A DNA stretch of 64,000 nt from Chaetoderma sp. LZ-2023a (GCA_034401795.1 CM067372.1:40590429-40654428), one strand, 5' to 3'. Numbered from the stretch's first letter, positions 12,701 through 20,700 are shown. Notes: a model not told the origin generated them from the sequence alone. Numbers and translations: made by a program.

Positions 12701-15221
12701 AAAAACAGTTTCTGCAGTGGTCTTGGGAAATGGCCATTTGCAGAACAAAGATAATTTTTGAAAATTTACCACTGGAATGACTGGCTTGATAACCGAGCCA
12801 GTCATTCCAGTGGTAACTTTTTAAAATTAGTCTGCTCTTGGTCTGAAAATGTAAATTTTCTATGCACCTTGCACATAAGGAGACTATGACGGACTGATTA
12901 TGAGGTCAATAGATCGAAGGAAGGGTCACAACAGTTTGAGCAGTGAGAACATATATGTATCATAAATGTAACACATGGCACACAAATCTAATTGGTTTTT
13001 CAGTATTTAAATGCAAATGCTAACATTTATGTATATTATATATTGGTATGTACTTTCACTACTAAAGGCATTTTTCTACCTATAGTAGATTAATTGAAGT
13101 TGCACCAGTAGGAGTAGCTATTAGACTGTACTGTCAAACAGGCACTCAAGTTAAGATCTTCGGAAAGGAAGGGAGTTCTTTTTAAAATTGTAACGTATTG
13201 CAAATCTGTGACCAGTTTCAGAGTGAATATCAATTGGCATGTTCTATAGAATTGTATGGATTGGAAGCTTCTGGTTCAGCACTGTATGGGTAAAGGTGGC
13301 AATACCTAAATCAGAATACCTATATACATTATTGACTTGTTATTCCACATTATTTTAAAAATAAAAGTGGACATTATGTTGTCCCTATGTGAGTTACCCA
13401 TATGATTGCGGAGTGCAAGATGACATTTACATTGAATCCGCCACCAGGGTTAGGGTGGCGGGATGAGAAGTGGTGATCTGCAATGGCTCGCCATTGACTC
13501 TCCTATCTAATTGCTGCTGTAACTTTCAGAATTTAGAGAAGAGGTATAATGCCTTGCTCCAGATGTATGGTGAGAAAGAGGAAGAGGCAACAGAATTACG
13601 GATGGATTTACATGATGTCAAAGACATGTATAAAGCTCAAGTGAGTATTCTTATTATTCGGTCACTTAGCCATACATATAACGAGCAATGTGTGTTGAGC
13701 CCTATGCAAAGCTGAGGATAGCTGATATAGCGATCCGAATGGAGGAATAGTTTTAGCTATGCCCCACCTATCTCAGGCTAAGCTCCACCCACACTTTGCC
13801 CATGCTGGGATCAATCAATCGCTGAACTCCCCGACTATCAATTTTTAGTAAACTATACAGGTAAGATGTTGAATATTTTGAAACTAATTTGACTTGGTGC
13901 TGTTGCTGCAACAGCACCCAGTCAAATTAGCTTCAAATTACTCAACAGCATGTTTATTAAACAGTAAAGACATACGATTCGTACAACAACCCATTAGTCT
14001 GTCATCAATTATGCATTGGTGGCGAACTTAATTATGTTCATTCATGACATCATTGATTATGACATCAGCCTACACGTCACATAGTCGATTGTATTATATG
14101 ATTGATGGATAAACGGGAAAGGTCCATTCTATGCAACATTCTTTCTATATATTAGGTAAAATACTACGGTTTTCCTCTGTATATTAGATAGAATACTACA
14201 GGTTTCCTCTGTATATTAGGTAGAATGCTAAGGTTTTCCTCTGTATGTTATGTAGAATGCTAAGGTTTTCCTCTGTATATTAGGTAGAATGCTAAGCTTT
14301 TCCTCTGTATGTTAGGTAGAATGCTTAGCTTTTCCTCTGTATGTTAGCTAGAATGCTAAGGTTTTCCTCTGTATATTAGGTAGAATGCTAAGGTTTTCCT
14401 CTGTATGTTAGATAGAATGCTAAGGTTTTCCTCTGTATGTTAGATAGAATGCTAAGCTTTTCCTCTGTATATTAGGTAGAATGCTAAGGTTTTCCTCTGT
14501 ATGTTAGGTAGAATGCTAAGCTTTTCCTCTGTATGTTAGGTAGAATGCTAAGCTTTTCCTCTGTATGTTAGGTAGAATGCTAAGGTTTTCCTCTGTATGT
14601 TATGTAGAATTGAATGCGGCATCCTCTCTAGGTTAGGTAGAATACAGTATGTATGGCACACTATAGTTGTGTCACAGTCATCGTTGGCAAAGGTCAATAG
14701 TTTGGCACAGAAAGACTGACTTAGGCTAATGTGCAAGTCATTATTAACATATATTATAAATAGCAACAGCCTCCAGTAACTTTAATTTCAACCTCTTCAG
14801 CAGCTTACATGTATGATTGTTTTGAGATTGTAACACTGGGCTTTAGGAAATCTGAAGGTGAAAAGGATTAATTATAGAGGACCGTCTCTATGGCAACATT
14901 ATTAACCTTTCCTCTTTGTACTATTATGTAATTTATTGAATGTAAATTAGCCCCATAATGTGCCAACCAAAACCAGCATCTTCAGTCGTATTGAGAAATG
15001 TACATTTGCAACTGAAGAGAAAGTTTTTTGAAAATTTACAAGAATGTCTGGCTGCATTATAGAGCCAGTCATTTCAGTGGTAAATTTTCATCTCTTGGCC
15101 TGCAAATGGACATTAAATAAGCAAAGATTTAGAGAAATTGTATCCATTAAAGGATATTTTGTAACTTATTATTATCAATAAATAACCTTTTCAGATTGAT
15201 CATCTACTTAAAGCTCAGTGA
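100..15221 (+). CDS. TMF1: TMF1-like golgin, 3' part of gene (8 exons visible)
   Basis: The coding exons read in phase across GT-AG introns: 100-292, 3516-3585, 3802-3894, 4940-5053, 11050-11208, 12442-12567, 13530-13640 and 15195-15221 (TGA stop). The protein is Glu/Lys/Gln-rich coiled coil except for a Ser/Pro/Thr-rich linker in exons 4-5. The C-terminal ~115 residues contain LQSKLKQREGEIVQLQ, ENTREAMARELVNLT, RYNALLQMYGEKEEEATELR and DVKDMYKAQ. This matches my recollection of the conserved C-terminal TMF domain (Pfam TMF_TATA_bd) of human TMF1, which also ends a few residues after this block. Family knowledge: TMF1/ARA160 is a Golgi-rim golgin that binds Rab6 through its C-terminal coiled coil and tethers vesicles; the TATA-binding name is historical. 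The start codon and N-terminal exons lie upstream of the window. Introns of up to 6 kb are filled with repeats. Identification is confident; it was made by eye, not by search. Confidence 0.92.
930..1250. repeat. Family A foldback repeat, degenerate copy
   Basis: It carries family A landmarks in order: a 'gatgaatttacaatttaat' segment, a GCAGCAGCAG-type loop, 'caaaatattca' and 'gggcagggcttagct'. The left half is eroded. It lies in the TMF1 intron. Confidence 0.5.
1245..1408 (+). pseudogene. LINE C-terminal coding remnant, 5' part (interrupted)
   Basis: It reads ...DNTSPLSVKVAQQ in frame up to 1408, then continues after the hAT-like insertion at 3172 or beyond as RSSMFGHVLRIPEETPAQ. 'W/SMFGHVLRM' is typical of the C-terminus of LINE reverse transcriptases. 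A homologous copy lies at 16905-17225. Confidence 0.7.
1401..1408. repeat. Target-site duplication CCAGCAAA, left
   Basis: The identical octamer recurs at 3172-3179, immediately outside the inverted termini of the 1409-3171 element. Eight bp is the hAT superfamily length. Confidence 0.85.
1922..2032. repeat. Family A hairpin inside hAT-like element
   Basis: The arms 'ttgaatgttttgaaactaat' and 'attagttttcaaagtgttca' are imperfect inverted repeats around a loop with 'gctgtgctaccataggta'. Confidence 0.6.
2325..2554. mobile_element. Family B foldback MITE
   Basis: It starts TTAACCCTTTAACACTAAAGC and ends in a degenerate AAAAGGTAA. The centre is palindromic: TGGAATGACTGGCT, a short loop, then AGCCAGTCATTTCA. 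Confidence 0.75.
2731..2812. repeat. Family B foldback MITE, half copy
   Basis: It begins TTAACCCTTAAATGGTCA and keeps only the 'aaccagtcatttcaatggcaaat' arm of the family B centre. Confidence 0.55.
2835..2925. repeat. Family A half copy
   Basis: 'catcaacatcttccagtaaa' followed by 'atattcaacagcttacttg' matches the right arm of family A. Confidence 0.5.
3172..3470 (+). pseudogene. LINE 3' end, distal part after hAT-like insertion
   Basis: It continues the LINE reading of 1245-1408 with SMFGHVLRIPEETPAQ, then a decayed KYKARRG-type segment, GDLKKAGLGTLRSR and a 3' tail 'tgattgcagct...ttctactactacagccgcaga'. The same tail ends the copies near 6050 and 17200. Frameshifts and stops show it is dead. 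Confidence 0.75.
3516..3585 (+). CDS. TMF1: TMF1 exon (coiled coil)
   Basis: Acceptor TCTGCAG, donor AAAAG/GTATGT. One nucleotide completes the split codon from the previous exon, then ETAQLETVKQALNQEIATIK and REK follow in frame. Confidence 0.85.
3670..3716. repeat. (AAT)n microsatellite
   Basis: About 15 uninterrupted TAA/AAT units in the TMF1 intron. Confidence 0.95.
3802..3894 (+). CDS. TMF1: TMF1 exon (coiled coil)
   Basis: Acceptor TCCTCAG, donor AAAAG/GTATTG. Thirty-one in-phase codons, LLVDTQLDMEKNKVETEKKK then NLLLQDQLREK, continue the heptad-like charged helix. Confidence 0.85.
4326..4712. mobile_element. Family A MITE (full length)
   Basis: It has inverted termini CCTTTCCAGTTTA... 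and ...AAACTGGAAAGG, a CATATGACATCA-rich left part, and a central hairpin (4497-4602) with arms 'aatattttgaaactaatttg' and 'caaattagtttcaaaatatt' around GCTGTTGCTGCC/GGCAGCAACA. The right part has GATCGATCG and 'gggcatagct'. No ORF is seen. It lies in the TMF1 intron. Confidence 0.8.
4940..5053 (+). CDS. TMF1: TMF1 exon (Ser/Pro/Thr linker)
   Basis: Acceptor TTCTCAG, donor CACAG/GTAGGG. Thirty-eight codons starting DRETPHSRGTPSPVPLSVSR form a low-helix linker between the upstream coiled coil and the C-terminal domain. The family also has a Ser/Thr-rich stretch at this point. Confidence 0.8.
5160..5520. mobile_element. Family A MITE (full length)
   Basis: Same plan and orientation as 4326-4712, less than 1 kb away, with termini ATTCCAATTTA / TAAATTGGAAT-like. 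The central hairpin at 5305-5395 is nearly perfect. Confidence 0.8.
5590..6115 (+). pseudogene. LINE 3' end remnant
   Basis: The open stretch 5686-5916 includes MMYNCNNWEAANDVLDNLDA and FHLKHL, resembling the 'LLYNCESW..LD.FHRRHLR' region near the C-terminus of LINE reverse transcriptases. After a stop it resumes with LPEDKKQWTKKKS and the same 3' tail (tgattgcagcta...) as the copies ending at 3470 and 17225. It is decayed. Confidence 0.65.
6170..6480. repeat. Partial 'GATGGCC' macro-repeat unit
   Basis: It matches the first half of the unit at 9402-9690: 'gttcaaacgaagctgatcg', 'ggccatcttggatttcg', 'ctagttttagcgaaaacgac', 'attagggactaagggccat'. Confidence 0.7.
6481..6849. other. Intron sequence, nothing recognised
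   Basis: AT-rich sequence with no ORF, splice-supported exon or repeat recognised. Confidence 0.5.
6850..9385 (-). pseudogene. Decayed mobile-element-like multi-domain gene
   Basis: Five to six minus-strand open segments lie in order, in different frames and broken by stops. 9385-8700 has CGYSALFKNKCLFCEKEKE, then a stop, then DLVAKEVNYHHSYRRAY. 8355-8152 has GTGLAWVNYDENTETLSHSE and LHDTVGICYQ. 8162-7797 has VRKRTKNLRFDVADTETSLA and PYRKKPRL. 7489-7067 has LPGQHAFTGCDYTSAFLRKG. 7057-6866 has AHIWKHADEQ and HGWCCVDD. From memory this order matches a large uncharacterised family, abundant and multicopy in cnidarians, molluscs and others, with 'YHHSCRR', 'AWVNYDEN.ET', 'LPG.HA.TGCD..SAF.GKGK' and 'YIWK.A....GW' blocks. 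It behaves like mobile-element cargo; its biochemical role is unknown. It lies antisense in a TMF1 intron and is clearly not intact. Confidence 0.72.
7943..8020. repeat. 26-bp direct repeat, 3 copies
   Basis: Three perfect head-to-tail copies of a 26-bp unit beginning caactgccaagtcctggttc lie inside the decayed gene. Because 26 is not a multiple of 3, the expansion shifts the reading frame and contributes to inactivation. Confidence 0.95.
9395..10915. repeat. Tandem ~0.6 kb 'GATGGCC' macro-repeat, ~2.5 units
   Basis: The units start with gttcaaacgaagctgatcgg-like sequence near 9402, 10016 and 10633, a period of ~615 bp. Each full unit contains three subsections with 'ggccatcttgga' and conserved phrases 'ctagttttagc(g)aaaac', 'gggactaagggccattaaa', 'ttgatggattttgaggctga' and 'gcaatgggaaatttaaaatg'. 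The same unit occurs inverted at 43860-46745. No coding capacity is evident. Confidence 0.85.
11005..11048. repeat. (ATT)n tract at splice acceptor
   Basis: An ATT-rich microsatellite forms the pyrimidine-rich tract directly before the TMF1 exon acceptor at 11049. Confidence 0.8.
11050..11208 (+). CDS. TMF1: TMF1 exon (start of C-terminal conserved domain)
   Basis: The acceptor follows an ATT-repeat tract (TTATTATAG); the donor is TTACAG/GTATAT. Fifty-three codons run from EDFLERRFLMSPQSP to ESLQSKLKQREGEIVQLQ. The last part begins the conserved TMF C-terminal domain. Confidence 0.9.
11209..11580. other. Intron sequence, nothing recognised
   Basis: The start of the TMF1 intron after exon 5. 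No repeat or ORF was recognised. Confidence 0.5.
11581..12125. repeat. Diverged ~117-bp tandem repeat ('accaaatttggttgaattc' family)
   Basis: The phrase 'tatgggtaa(t/c)tcacata..aatttggttgaattc(c/t)g' recurs at about 11757, 11870 and 11987, with 'ggcagagccTaatgtaaat' segments between. Related copies lie at 13385-13480 and 59925-61800. Confidence 0.7.
12442..12567 (+). CDS. TMF1: TMF1 exon (C-terminal domain)
   Basis: Acceptor CTACGTAG, donor ATCAA/GTCAGT. Forty-two codons, SEIGELENTREAMARELVNL to EELPELRTRYQ, correspond to the conserved TMF C-terminal coiled coil. Confidence 0.9.
12674..12885. mobile_element. Family B foldback MITE
   Basis: It starts TTAACCCTTTTAATACTCAT and contains ACTGGAATGACTGGCT-TGATAACCG-AGCCAGTCATTCCAGT. 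The right end is eroded. Confidence 0.75.
12890..13384. other. Intron sequence, nothing recognised
   Basis: AT-rich intron sequence without a recognised element. Confidence 0.45.
13385..13480. repeat. Single unit of the 'gttacccatatgattgc' repeat
   Basis: 'agttacccatatgattgcgg' followed by 'atgacatttacattgaatcc' matches units at 60060-60600. Confidence 0.65.
13530..13640 (+). CDS. TMF1: TMF1 exon (C-terminal domain core)
   Basis: Acceptor CTTTCAG, donor CTCAA/GTGAGT. Thirty-seven codons carry the most recognisable TMF1 block, RYNALLQMYGEKEEEATELR, followed by DVKDMYKAQ. Confidence 0.93.
13741..14128. mobile_element. Family A MITE, reverse orientation
   Basis: The order of landmarks is inverted relative to 4326-4712: 'agctatgcccc', GATCAATCAATCG, then hairpin arms 'aatattttgaaactaatttg' / 'caaattagcttcaaattact', then TGACATCA and 'gataaacgggaaaggtccat'. 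It lies in the last TMF1 intron. Confidence 0.8.
14146..14640. repeat. 32-bp minisatellite, ~15 copies
   Basis: The unit is 'ttttcctctgtatgttaggt' plus 'agaatgctaagg', with variants at g/a, c/g and t/a sites. The array starts within ~20 bp of the end of the family A MITE. Confidence 0.93.
14755..14882. repeat. Family A half copy
   Basis: 'agcaacagcctccagtaact' and 'cagcagcttacatgtatgat' match the family A right arm; the end 'gaaaaggattaa' is TTAA-like. Confidence 0.45.
14961..15153. mobile_element. Family B foldback repeat
   Basis: 'aaaaccagcatcttcag', then 'gaatgtctggctgcattatagagccagtcatttcag', then 'attaaaggata' follow the family B plan. It sits just upstream of the terminal TMF1 exon. 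Confidence 0.65.
15195..15221 (+). CDS. TMF1: TMF1 terminal micro-exon and stop
   Basis: Acceptor CTTTTCAG, then IDHLLKAQ and TGA. This matches the family's usual ending a few residues after the MYK-Q block. It is only 27 nt and would be missed by most gene finders. No clear polyadenylation signal is visible close downstream. Confidence 0.85.
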   Translation: MDHLLKAQ

Positions 15222-15742
15222 CGGGCTAACACAGACACAGTTATCAACATGGAGGCATGACCACCCAGAATTTCTCACTGTGCTCTCATTGTGTGGAACA
15301 ATGATCAATGTTTATGCTGCAGGCCGAGTCAAACATTCCACTATTGTAATAATATATAACAGAACACCACAAATGGCTTCTCTCATTATGGTACTTTTTG
15401 TAAACTATGACAGAAAGCTGCTGCTGCTGCTGCTGGCCGAGATTACATTCTGTTGCAGCCAGCACATACCCATGGATCCTAGTATACAACCTTTGCAATT
15501 CATAGCTTGTTCCAAAAACAGAATTTTACAGCTCACTAATTCTGAGGCAATCTACTGCAATGCAGTCTGATGTTCCCTGTCATGACAAGAATGATGGAGG
15601 GATCCGGTCTGTCACTCAGGCATATGATGTCATAATTATTTCAATAATTAGCTGATGTCACAATCGTAATGAAGTACAGCTCTGTCATAAAAATTGAAAC
15701 GTCAATCACATGTATGAATTGTATGTTGGATTAATTTACGAT
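15222..15742. other. Downstream of TMF1 stop; probable 3' UTR and family A left-half remnant
   Basis: The 15222-15570 stretch follows the stop codon and has a short (CTG)n run at 15419-15434; it is probably transcribed 3' UTR. 15595-15740 carries 'gatgtcataattatt', 'gctgatgtcacaatc' and 'tatgaattgtatgt', the left half of family A. Confidence 0.45.
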
Positions 15743-15950
15743 TTAACCCCTACAACTCTGATGTTAATATTCTATTTTTTACTCTGTCAATAGCAGAGAA
15801 ACTGGTGTACATTTTTCAACAATTTTGGTGGACGATGTTGCTGTCTATGACACCACCATCATCCACCAAATTTGTTGAAAAAATGTATACCAGTTTATCT
15901 TTTAATTTAACTTGAAAATTTTAATGTTTTAGATCAGAGTGGTAAAGATT
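15743..15950. mobile_element. Family C foldback MITE
   Basis: TTAACCCCTACAACTCTGATG at the left and 'cagagtggtaaagattattaa' at the right. Hairpin centre: 'caattttggtggacgatgtt', GCTGTCTATGACA, 'catccaccaaatttgttg'. Confidence 0.75.
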
Positions 15951-16528
15951 ATTAAACATTCTGTTGAATATTTTCATAATAATTTGAATGTGTGTGATAC
16001 CGTTACTCGACATCAACATGACAAGAACTATTATTGTCAAATTGAAACATTAATATAGGCGTCAAATAGTGGTCGATTGTATGTATTAATTAGTCTTATA
16101 GAAACAAGACTAATGGGAACCTAATAGAGTAGATTGTCAATTCAGTGGGAAAAAACTGTTAAATGTTTATTGCATTATTAATAATAATAATATATAGCAC
16201 CAATATTGAAGATGACAATTATTATTTTGTATTTGTAATATATTTATAATGTCATCCGAGGTAAGCTTACTGAATTCCCAGTATATTAATTTCAGCAAAA
16301 ATAAAAATCAGCAAATGAACATTTTGGAACTAATTTAACATGTTTCCCGAAGCAAAAATAAATTCAATCCAAGAATTTCTCATATATATGGTCTGTGGTG
16401 TGTAAGGCATGTTTGGGCCCACAAGCATAACACTGCTGCAGTTGATCACTCGTACCTGTTTGACTGCCTTACCTAAATTACCTTGAAGTTTCCTGGAAAT
16501 GTTATAAATATATGAGAAAGAGGCTGCT
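15951..16528. other. Intergenic, nothing recognised
   Basis: AT-rich sequence; no gene or clear repeat was recognised. Confidence 0.5.
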
Positions 16529-16725
16529 TTAACCCTTTAATGGTCATACCAGCCAAAACCAGCATTTGCTACATGGTCTTGTGGAATTTTGAAATTTAAC
16601 ACTGGAATGACTGGATCGATACCTGAGCCAGTCTTTACAGTGATAAATTTTCAAAAATTGTATTCTCTCGTCCTATAAATGGACATTCAATAAGAAAATA
16701 TTTTAATTTAAAGAAACAAGTGATA
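16529..16725. mobile_element. Family B foldback MITE
   Basis: TTAACCCTTTAATGGTCATA at the left, then ACTGGAATGACTGGATCGATACCTGAGCCAGTC in the centre. The right end is eroded. Confidence 0.7.
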
Positions 16726-16879
16726 TAGACTGCTTTGTCAAAAATCTTAAAAGATTTGACGGACAGACTTGAGCTAATGAATCACAAATAAAAAAGATTT
16801 GCATGAAAGTTGATGTTAACACAGACAGAAACTACTTGTATAAATGTATTGCCCTGCTGTTCAGAGACCTGAGTGTTTT

Positions 16880-17225
16880 GGTTTATAAATTATATATCTT
16901 TATGCCATCCCAACAAGTTGCCCATCAAAAATGGTCCATGTTTGGCCATGTGATAAGGATGCTAGAAGAGACACCAGCACAGATAGCATTGGAATTCGCC
17001 CTACTCAGAGCTAGCAAATACAAAGCCAGGAGAGGATGTCATTGTATAAATCTGCTAAGCATTCTATGAGGTGACCTCAAGAAAGCAGGACTCTGTACAC
17101 TCAAGTCAAGAATGGACCTGGGGAAGCTAAATATTTTGTCTGAGGACAAGACACAGTGGGCAAAAGCAAAGAAGGACTGATTGCAGCTATAGGATGTTTC
17201 TACTACTAAAGCCACAGACTAAATT
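16880..17225 (+). pseudogene. LINE 3' end remnant
   Basis: It reads QVAHQKWSMFGHVIRMLEET, PAQIALEFALL and KYKARRGCHCINLLSIL, then a stop, then a decayed DLKKAGLCTLKSR block, DKTQWAKAKKD and the shared tail 'tgattgcagctataggatgtttctactactaaagcc'. It is the best preserved of three copies of this LINE 3' end. Confidence 0.78.
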
Positions 17226-17339
17226 GATCATACATGCAATCCCACCTGTTTATAAATATTGCTTGTCATTATGCGCTAAAGGTCATAAATCATTGAGGTT
17301 ACTGGTCTTAAGGAAACACTATCTTGTTGTCCCTAATAA

Positions 17340-17370
17340 CTATATATATATTATATATATATATATATAG

Positions 17371-17420
<50 letters not shown>
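17340..17420. repeat. (TA)n microsatellite
   Basis: About 80 bp of nearly pure TA dinucleotides, followed by two copies of a 30-bp 'cttattgatgttacacctgt' unit (17433-17500). Confidence 0.95.
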
Positions 17421-17423
<3 letters not shown>

Positions 17424-17539
17424 TGTATCTGACCTTATTGATGTTACACCTGTCTCCGCTGGCCTTATTGATGTTACACCTGTCTCTGCTGACAATATCT
17501 TATTTGACACCTATAAATGTGTGGTATAGTAGTGGATCC

Positions 17540-17720
17540 TTAGGATTTTCAGCTTAATGTGTCAAAGGTCAAGGTTACAATGACTTTTTACAAAAGTTGA
17601 CTGTACTATCTTTTTATTAGACCATGTCTTAGCAAATTGCATCAAAATTTCATTATCTTTATCATCACAATGACCTTGACCATTGACCTGAGCTTTACTT
17701 ACAATGAGGCTAGACAAAAT
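17540..17720. repeat. AGGTCA-rich dispersed repeat
   Basis: It contains 'gtgtcaaaggtcaaggttac' and the complement 'aatgaccttgaccattgacc'. It is similar in style to 24690-25370. Confidence 0.5.
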
Positions 17721-17893
17721 GCTTGTTTAATAGAGTTTCCTTATGTACTTAGGTAGTGTGTGACAATCTGCAATAACATATATGCAGGTGAGGTATTTGC
17801 TATGTTTTGAAAGCTGTTGCTGGTGATTCATAAGAATGGTCATTTAGCATAAGTCTGATTGTATTGTGGACAGTGAGTTATATTTATATGCAT

Positions 17894-17898
<5 letters not shown>

Positions 17899-17946
<48 letters not shown>
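17899..17946. repeat. (TA)n microsatellite
   Basis: 24 uninterrupted TA units. Confidence 0.95.
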
Positions 17947-17949
<3 letters not shown>

Positions 17950-18596
17950 ATTCATTCTGTGATATTTGGTGAAGTTAATGTATTAGGATATCTTTCAATA
18001 AATGTAATTGTTAATGGTTGCATAACACAAATAGTATGTCTATATATCCATGCAGTTTGAGTTTCTGTTCAATAACGGCTCAGAACTGAAATATTCTCTA
18101 GTTGTATGGTATTGTTAGCACATGCCACTCTGATAACTCAGATTACTGGGTTGATGATGGATCAATGCCAAGCAAATGCAGCCTGGTAGTGGCCAATTAA
18201 CCTGCATTATCAGAGTAATGCCATGCATTAATGAAAACCTGTTGGTACCATCAATATATATATAATATTGTGTTGTGCTTTAGTATTTCTGTGTTGTAAA
18301 GCAATGAAGAGATAAATAACCTCCTATCTGAAACGCTTCATGATTATATGAGTAATTTAGAATCTGATATTCAATCACAAATTCATGACTTATTTAGTCA
18401 ATTATTTTTTTAATTCTTTAAGCTCATTACCAATCAGATTTACTTTGTTACTGTTAAACGGTTGAGTGTATGAATGGAAATGACTCTGCGATGGTGTTCA
18501 TACGTACGTGCGTGTGAATATTCTACATAGTAGTTTGTTGCTATCTGGGTGTGTCTGACTATGTTGTCAATATTCTTGTTGTTAATTAGGAGTCTA
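17950..18596. other. Intergenic, nothing recognised
   Basis: AT-rich sequence without a recognised gene or repeat. Confidence 0.45.
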
Positions 18597-18832
18597 TTAA
18601 CCCTCCCATGACTAAGCTGGCCAAAACCAGCCCAGGCAGTGGTCTATCAGAATGTCCATTTGCAGGCCAAGAGGAGAGTATCTTTGAAATTTTACCACTG
18701 AAATGACAGGCTCGATAACCGTGCCAGTCATTTCAGAAGTAGTTTTTCAAAAACAGTTGTCTTGGCTTGCAAATGGACAGCAATAGCAAATATTTTGATA
18801 TTCTTAACTAAATTTAGCCAGTAAAGAGTTAA
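18597..18832. mobile_element. Family B foldback MITE (complete, TTAA ends)
   Basis: The ends are TTAACCCTCCCATGACTAAGC and ...GTAAAGAGTTAA. The centre is CTGAAATGACAGGCTCGATAACCGTGCCAGTCATTTCAG. It is one of the copies with clear TTAA at both ends. Confidence 0.8.
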
Positions 18833-19276
18833 GAGTGGATATCATATCTAGATACTTAATGTATATTCAGATTTATTGAATATTCAGGTATCTCAGGTGG
18901 GAAATATACCCGCTGAACTCTTGTTATTGTTGATCATGGGCATACATTTGTAGCTCATTTGACTTATCAATCATCAGAACTAGTGATCACTGTTCGTTTA
19001 TCTGCATGTCCGTGCAGCATCAGCACTTGTGGCGCCTAATGTTTACTCCCAAAAGCTTTAACTCTGCTTAGACCAAGTCTTAACATCTTACTTGTTCAAT
19101 TGCATCCTGAATCAAAGGGCTGGAAATCATCCTGCCATGAAGCTGTACTTTTCAAACACATCTAGCCATGGGCCTAGCGGTTGCATGCAAGCCATGTCAC
19201 CATAACCATGTTGACATGAATACAGGTCAAAGTTCATTTGCACCTTGGGAACAATACTAGGAAACTATAGACTGCA
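18833..19276. other. Intergenic, nothing recognised
   Basis: No ORF or recognised repeat; contains 'tgcatgtccgtgcagcatca' sequence of unknown nature. Confidence 0.45.
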
Positions 19277-19602
19277 TACCGTATTTCGTATATTAGTAGC
19301 CTAGGCTTCTATTAGGACAAGAGTTGTTCAAGTTGCAAATCAACATCTCTGAGAAATGGGTGGGCTTTTATTAGGTTATTTCAAGAAAAGTTGAAATCCC
19401 GTCTAAAAGAGTTAAAACTGAGATTATAACAGGAAAATTGAACACAATTTTCAGGTACAAATTCTTGGCGCCTTACCGCTATGTTTAAGGTTTACCTTAA
19501 AAGCATCGTGGAAGTGAAATTATTAAATGGGACTGCCTAAATATTGTATATTCTTTAATAAAGGTCGATTATTGCATAGATATTAATCCTAAGTTTGACA
19601 AA

Positions 19603-19935
19603 ATGTCGTCGAAGATCTATAAATCTTGTGATATTAGGAATCCCCTAAGATTAAACCATATGAAGAAGTTTCAACAAAACTTAGAGCGAGTATTCGGCAC
19701 ATATAAAGATACTGGACTCGAAGCTCGGAAATTACTATATAATTATCATTACGTTGTGGTGACCGAGTATTGTACTTTAGATCTCATACTAAATAATGGG
19801 TACCCGTTTGATAACTTATTTCATGTTGATAAGAGTCCTTTCAGACAAGGAATGGTTAGATCGATGTTCTGCGAGAACATGAATATGCGCCTCCAATCAC
19901 AAAAGGTTTATTTTGTCACTGGCTCACCAACATAA
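19603..19935 (+). CDS. Hypothetical protein, 110 aa, inside inverted-repeat element
   Basis: An uninterrupted ATG-to-TAA frame encodes MSSKIYKSCDIRNPLRLNHM... with balanced amino-acid use, a basic N-terminal helix-like part (MKKFQQNLERVFGTYKDTGL) and VVTEYCTLDLILNNGYPFDN near residue 52-70. Base composition is more even than in the surrounding AT-rich DNA, and the frame ends inside the 19277-20520 element. I do not recognise the family; no DDE/D catalytic triad or zinc finger is apparent. It could be a fragment of a captured host gene, an element-encoded accessory protein, or chance. No splice-supported extension was found. Confidence 0.4.
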   Translation: MSSKIYKSCDIRNPLRLNHMKKFQQNLERVFGTYKDTGLEARKLLYNYHYVVVTEYCTLDLILNNGYPFDNLFHVDKSPFRQGMVRSMFCENMNMRLQSQKVYFVTGSPT

Positions 19936-20287
19936 TAAGCGACCTACCTCATTTTAATTTCTGTGGCATTCAAGCAATTTTTGTTGTACATATGATTCCG
20001 TTTTGGCTAATTTTATGCTGGTCGCTTATATTACAAAATGGATGCTCAATCTGCGGTAGACATAAATTTTTGTCTTAAAATATTCTTATAAGGAAGAGAT
20101 TTATCATGCCAAGACCGGCATGTATTTTGGCCACAAAAATGTAGAATAAAATGTAATATATCTTGAATATATGTGACTTACTACTATTAGTAGTAAACTA
20201 ATAGGTGGCTAAGATCTATAAAGCTGAGGCTGACATTTATTTGGGCTGGGAATGTATCAGGGCCAAGATCGGTGTGAAGTATAGCAA

Positions 20288-20302
20288 CCCCCCCCCCCCC
20301 CC
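20288..20302. repeat. Poly-C tract
   Basis: 15 consecutive C residues. Confidence 0.9.
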
Positions 20303-20561
20303 GTGACATGAGTGCTATTATTTTCCTGCTACATGCGCCCACGATATATTCTTACAACACTAGTTAAATTTGGTCTTAAAAATATTTCCTGAGGCAAACT
20401 GCTGAGTTAGGTGGTGACCTTCTAAACAGAGGCTTGGTGTTTTGAAACTGCTAACAAAACATTGGAGCTCATATGTTAACGTTCGGGGTTGGCCTGGCTT
20501 TTAATAGGTGAAATATGGTAGCTGAATGACTAATCTTAGCCAGCTCTTCTGTTCTTAACCA

Positions 20562-20700
20562 TTTAACCCTTGAAATTCTGGTATCTTAATTTCAAAACAA
20601 CTATACAGGAAAACTGATGAGTATTTTGAAACTAATTTGCCTGCAACCTTTTGCTGCCAGGGATGCATCAGTTCCCAATCAAATTACTCAATATATTCAA
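20562..20700. repeat. Family A element, left and loop region
   Basis: 'ttaacccttgaaattctggt', 'aactatacaggaaaactgat', 'gtattttgaaactaatttgc', 'cttttgctgccag' and 'caaattactcaatatattcaacag' follow the family A plan with TTAACCCTT at the left. It runs directly into the 23-bp array. Confidence 0.65.

Larger units (their letters stand above)
19277..20520. mobile_element. TA-flanked inverted-repeat DNA element with small ORF
   Basis: The left terminus TA-CCGTATTTCGTATATTAG and the right terminus (inverted) TA-CCATATTTCACCTATTAA are ~28-bp imperfect inverted repeats, continuing with AGCC..GGC on both sides and flanked by TA. A TA duplication is typical of Tc1/mariner-like elements and several MITE groups, though 2 bp is weak evidence. 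The 1244-bp element encloses the 110-codon ORF at 19603. Confidence 0.6.

Noticed and set aside
14146-14640. Possible CRISPR array (also 20690, 39108, 48420)
   Set aside because: Units are contiguous tandem repeats without unique spacers, and the genome is eukaryotic.
15196-15570. 124-codon plus-strand frame
   Set aside because: Overlaps the TMF1 terminal exon in a different phase and continues through probable 3' UTR with a CTG run.
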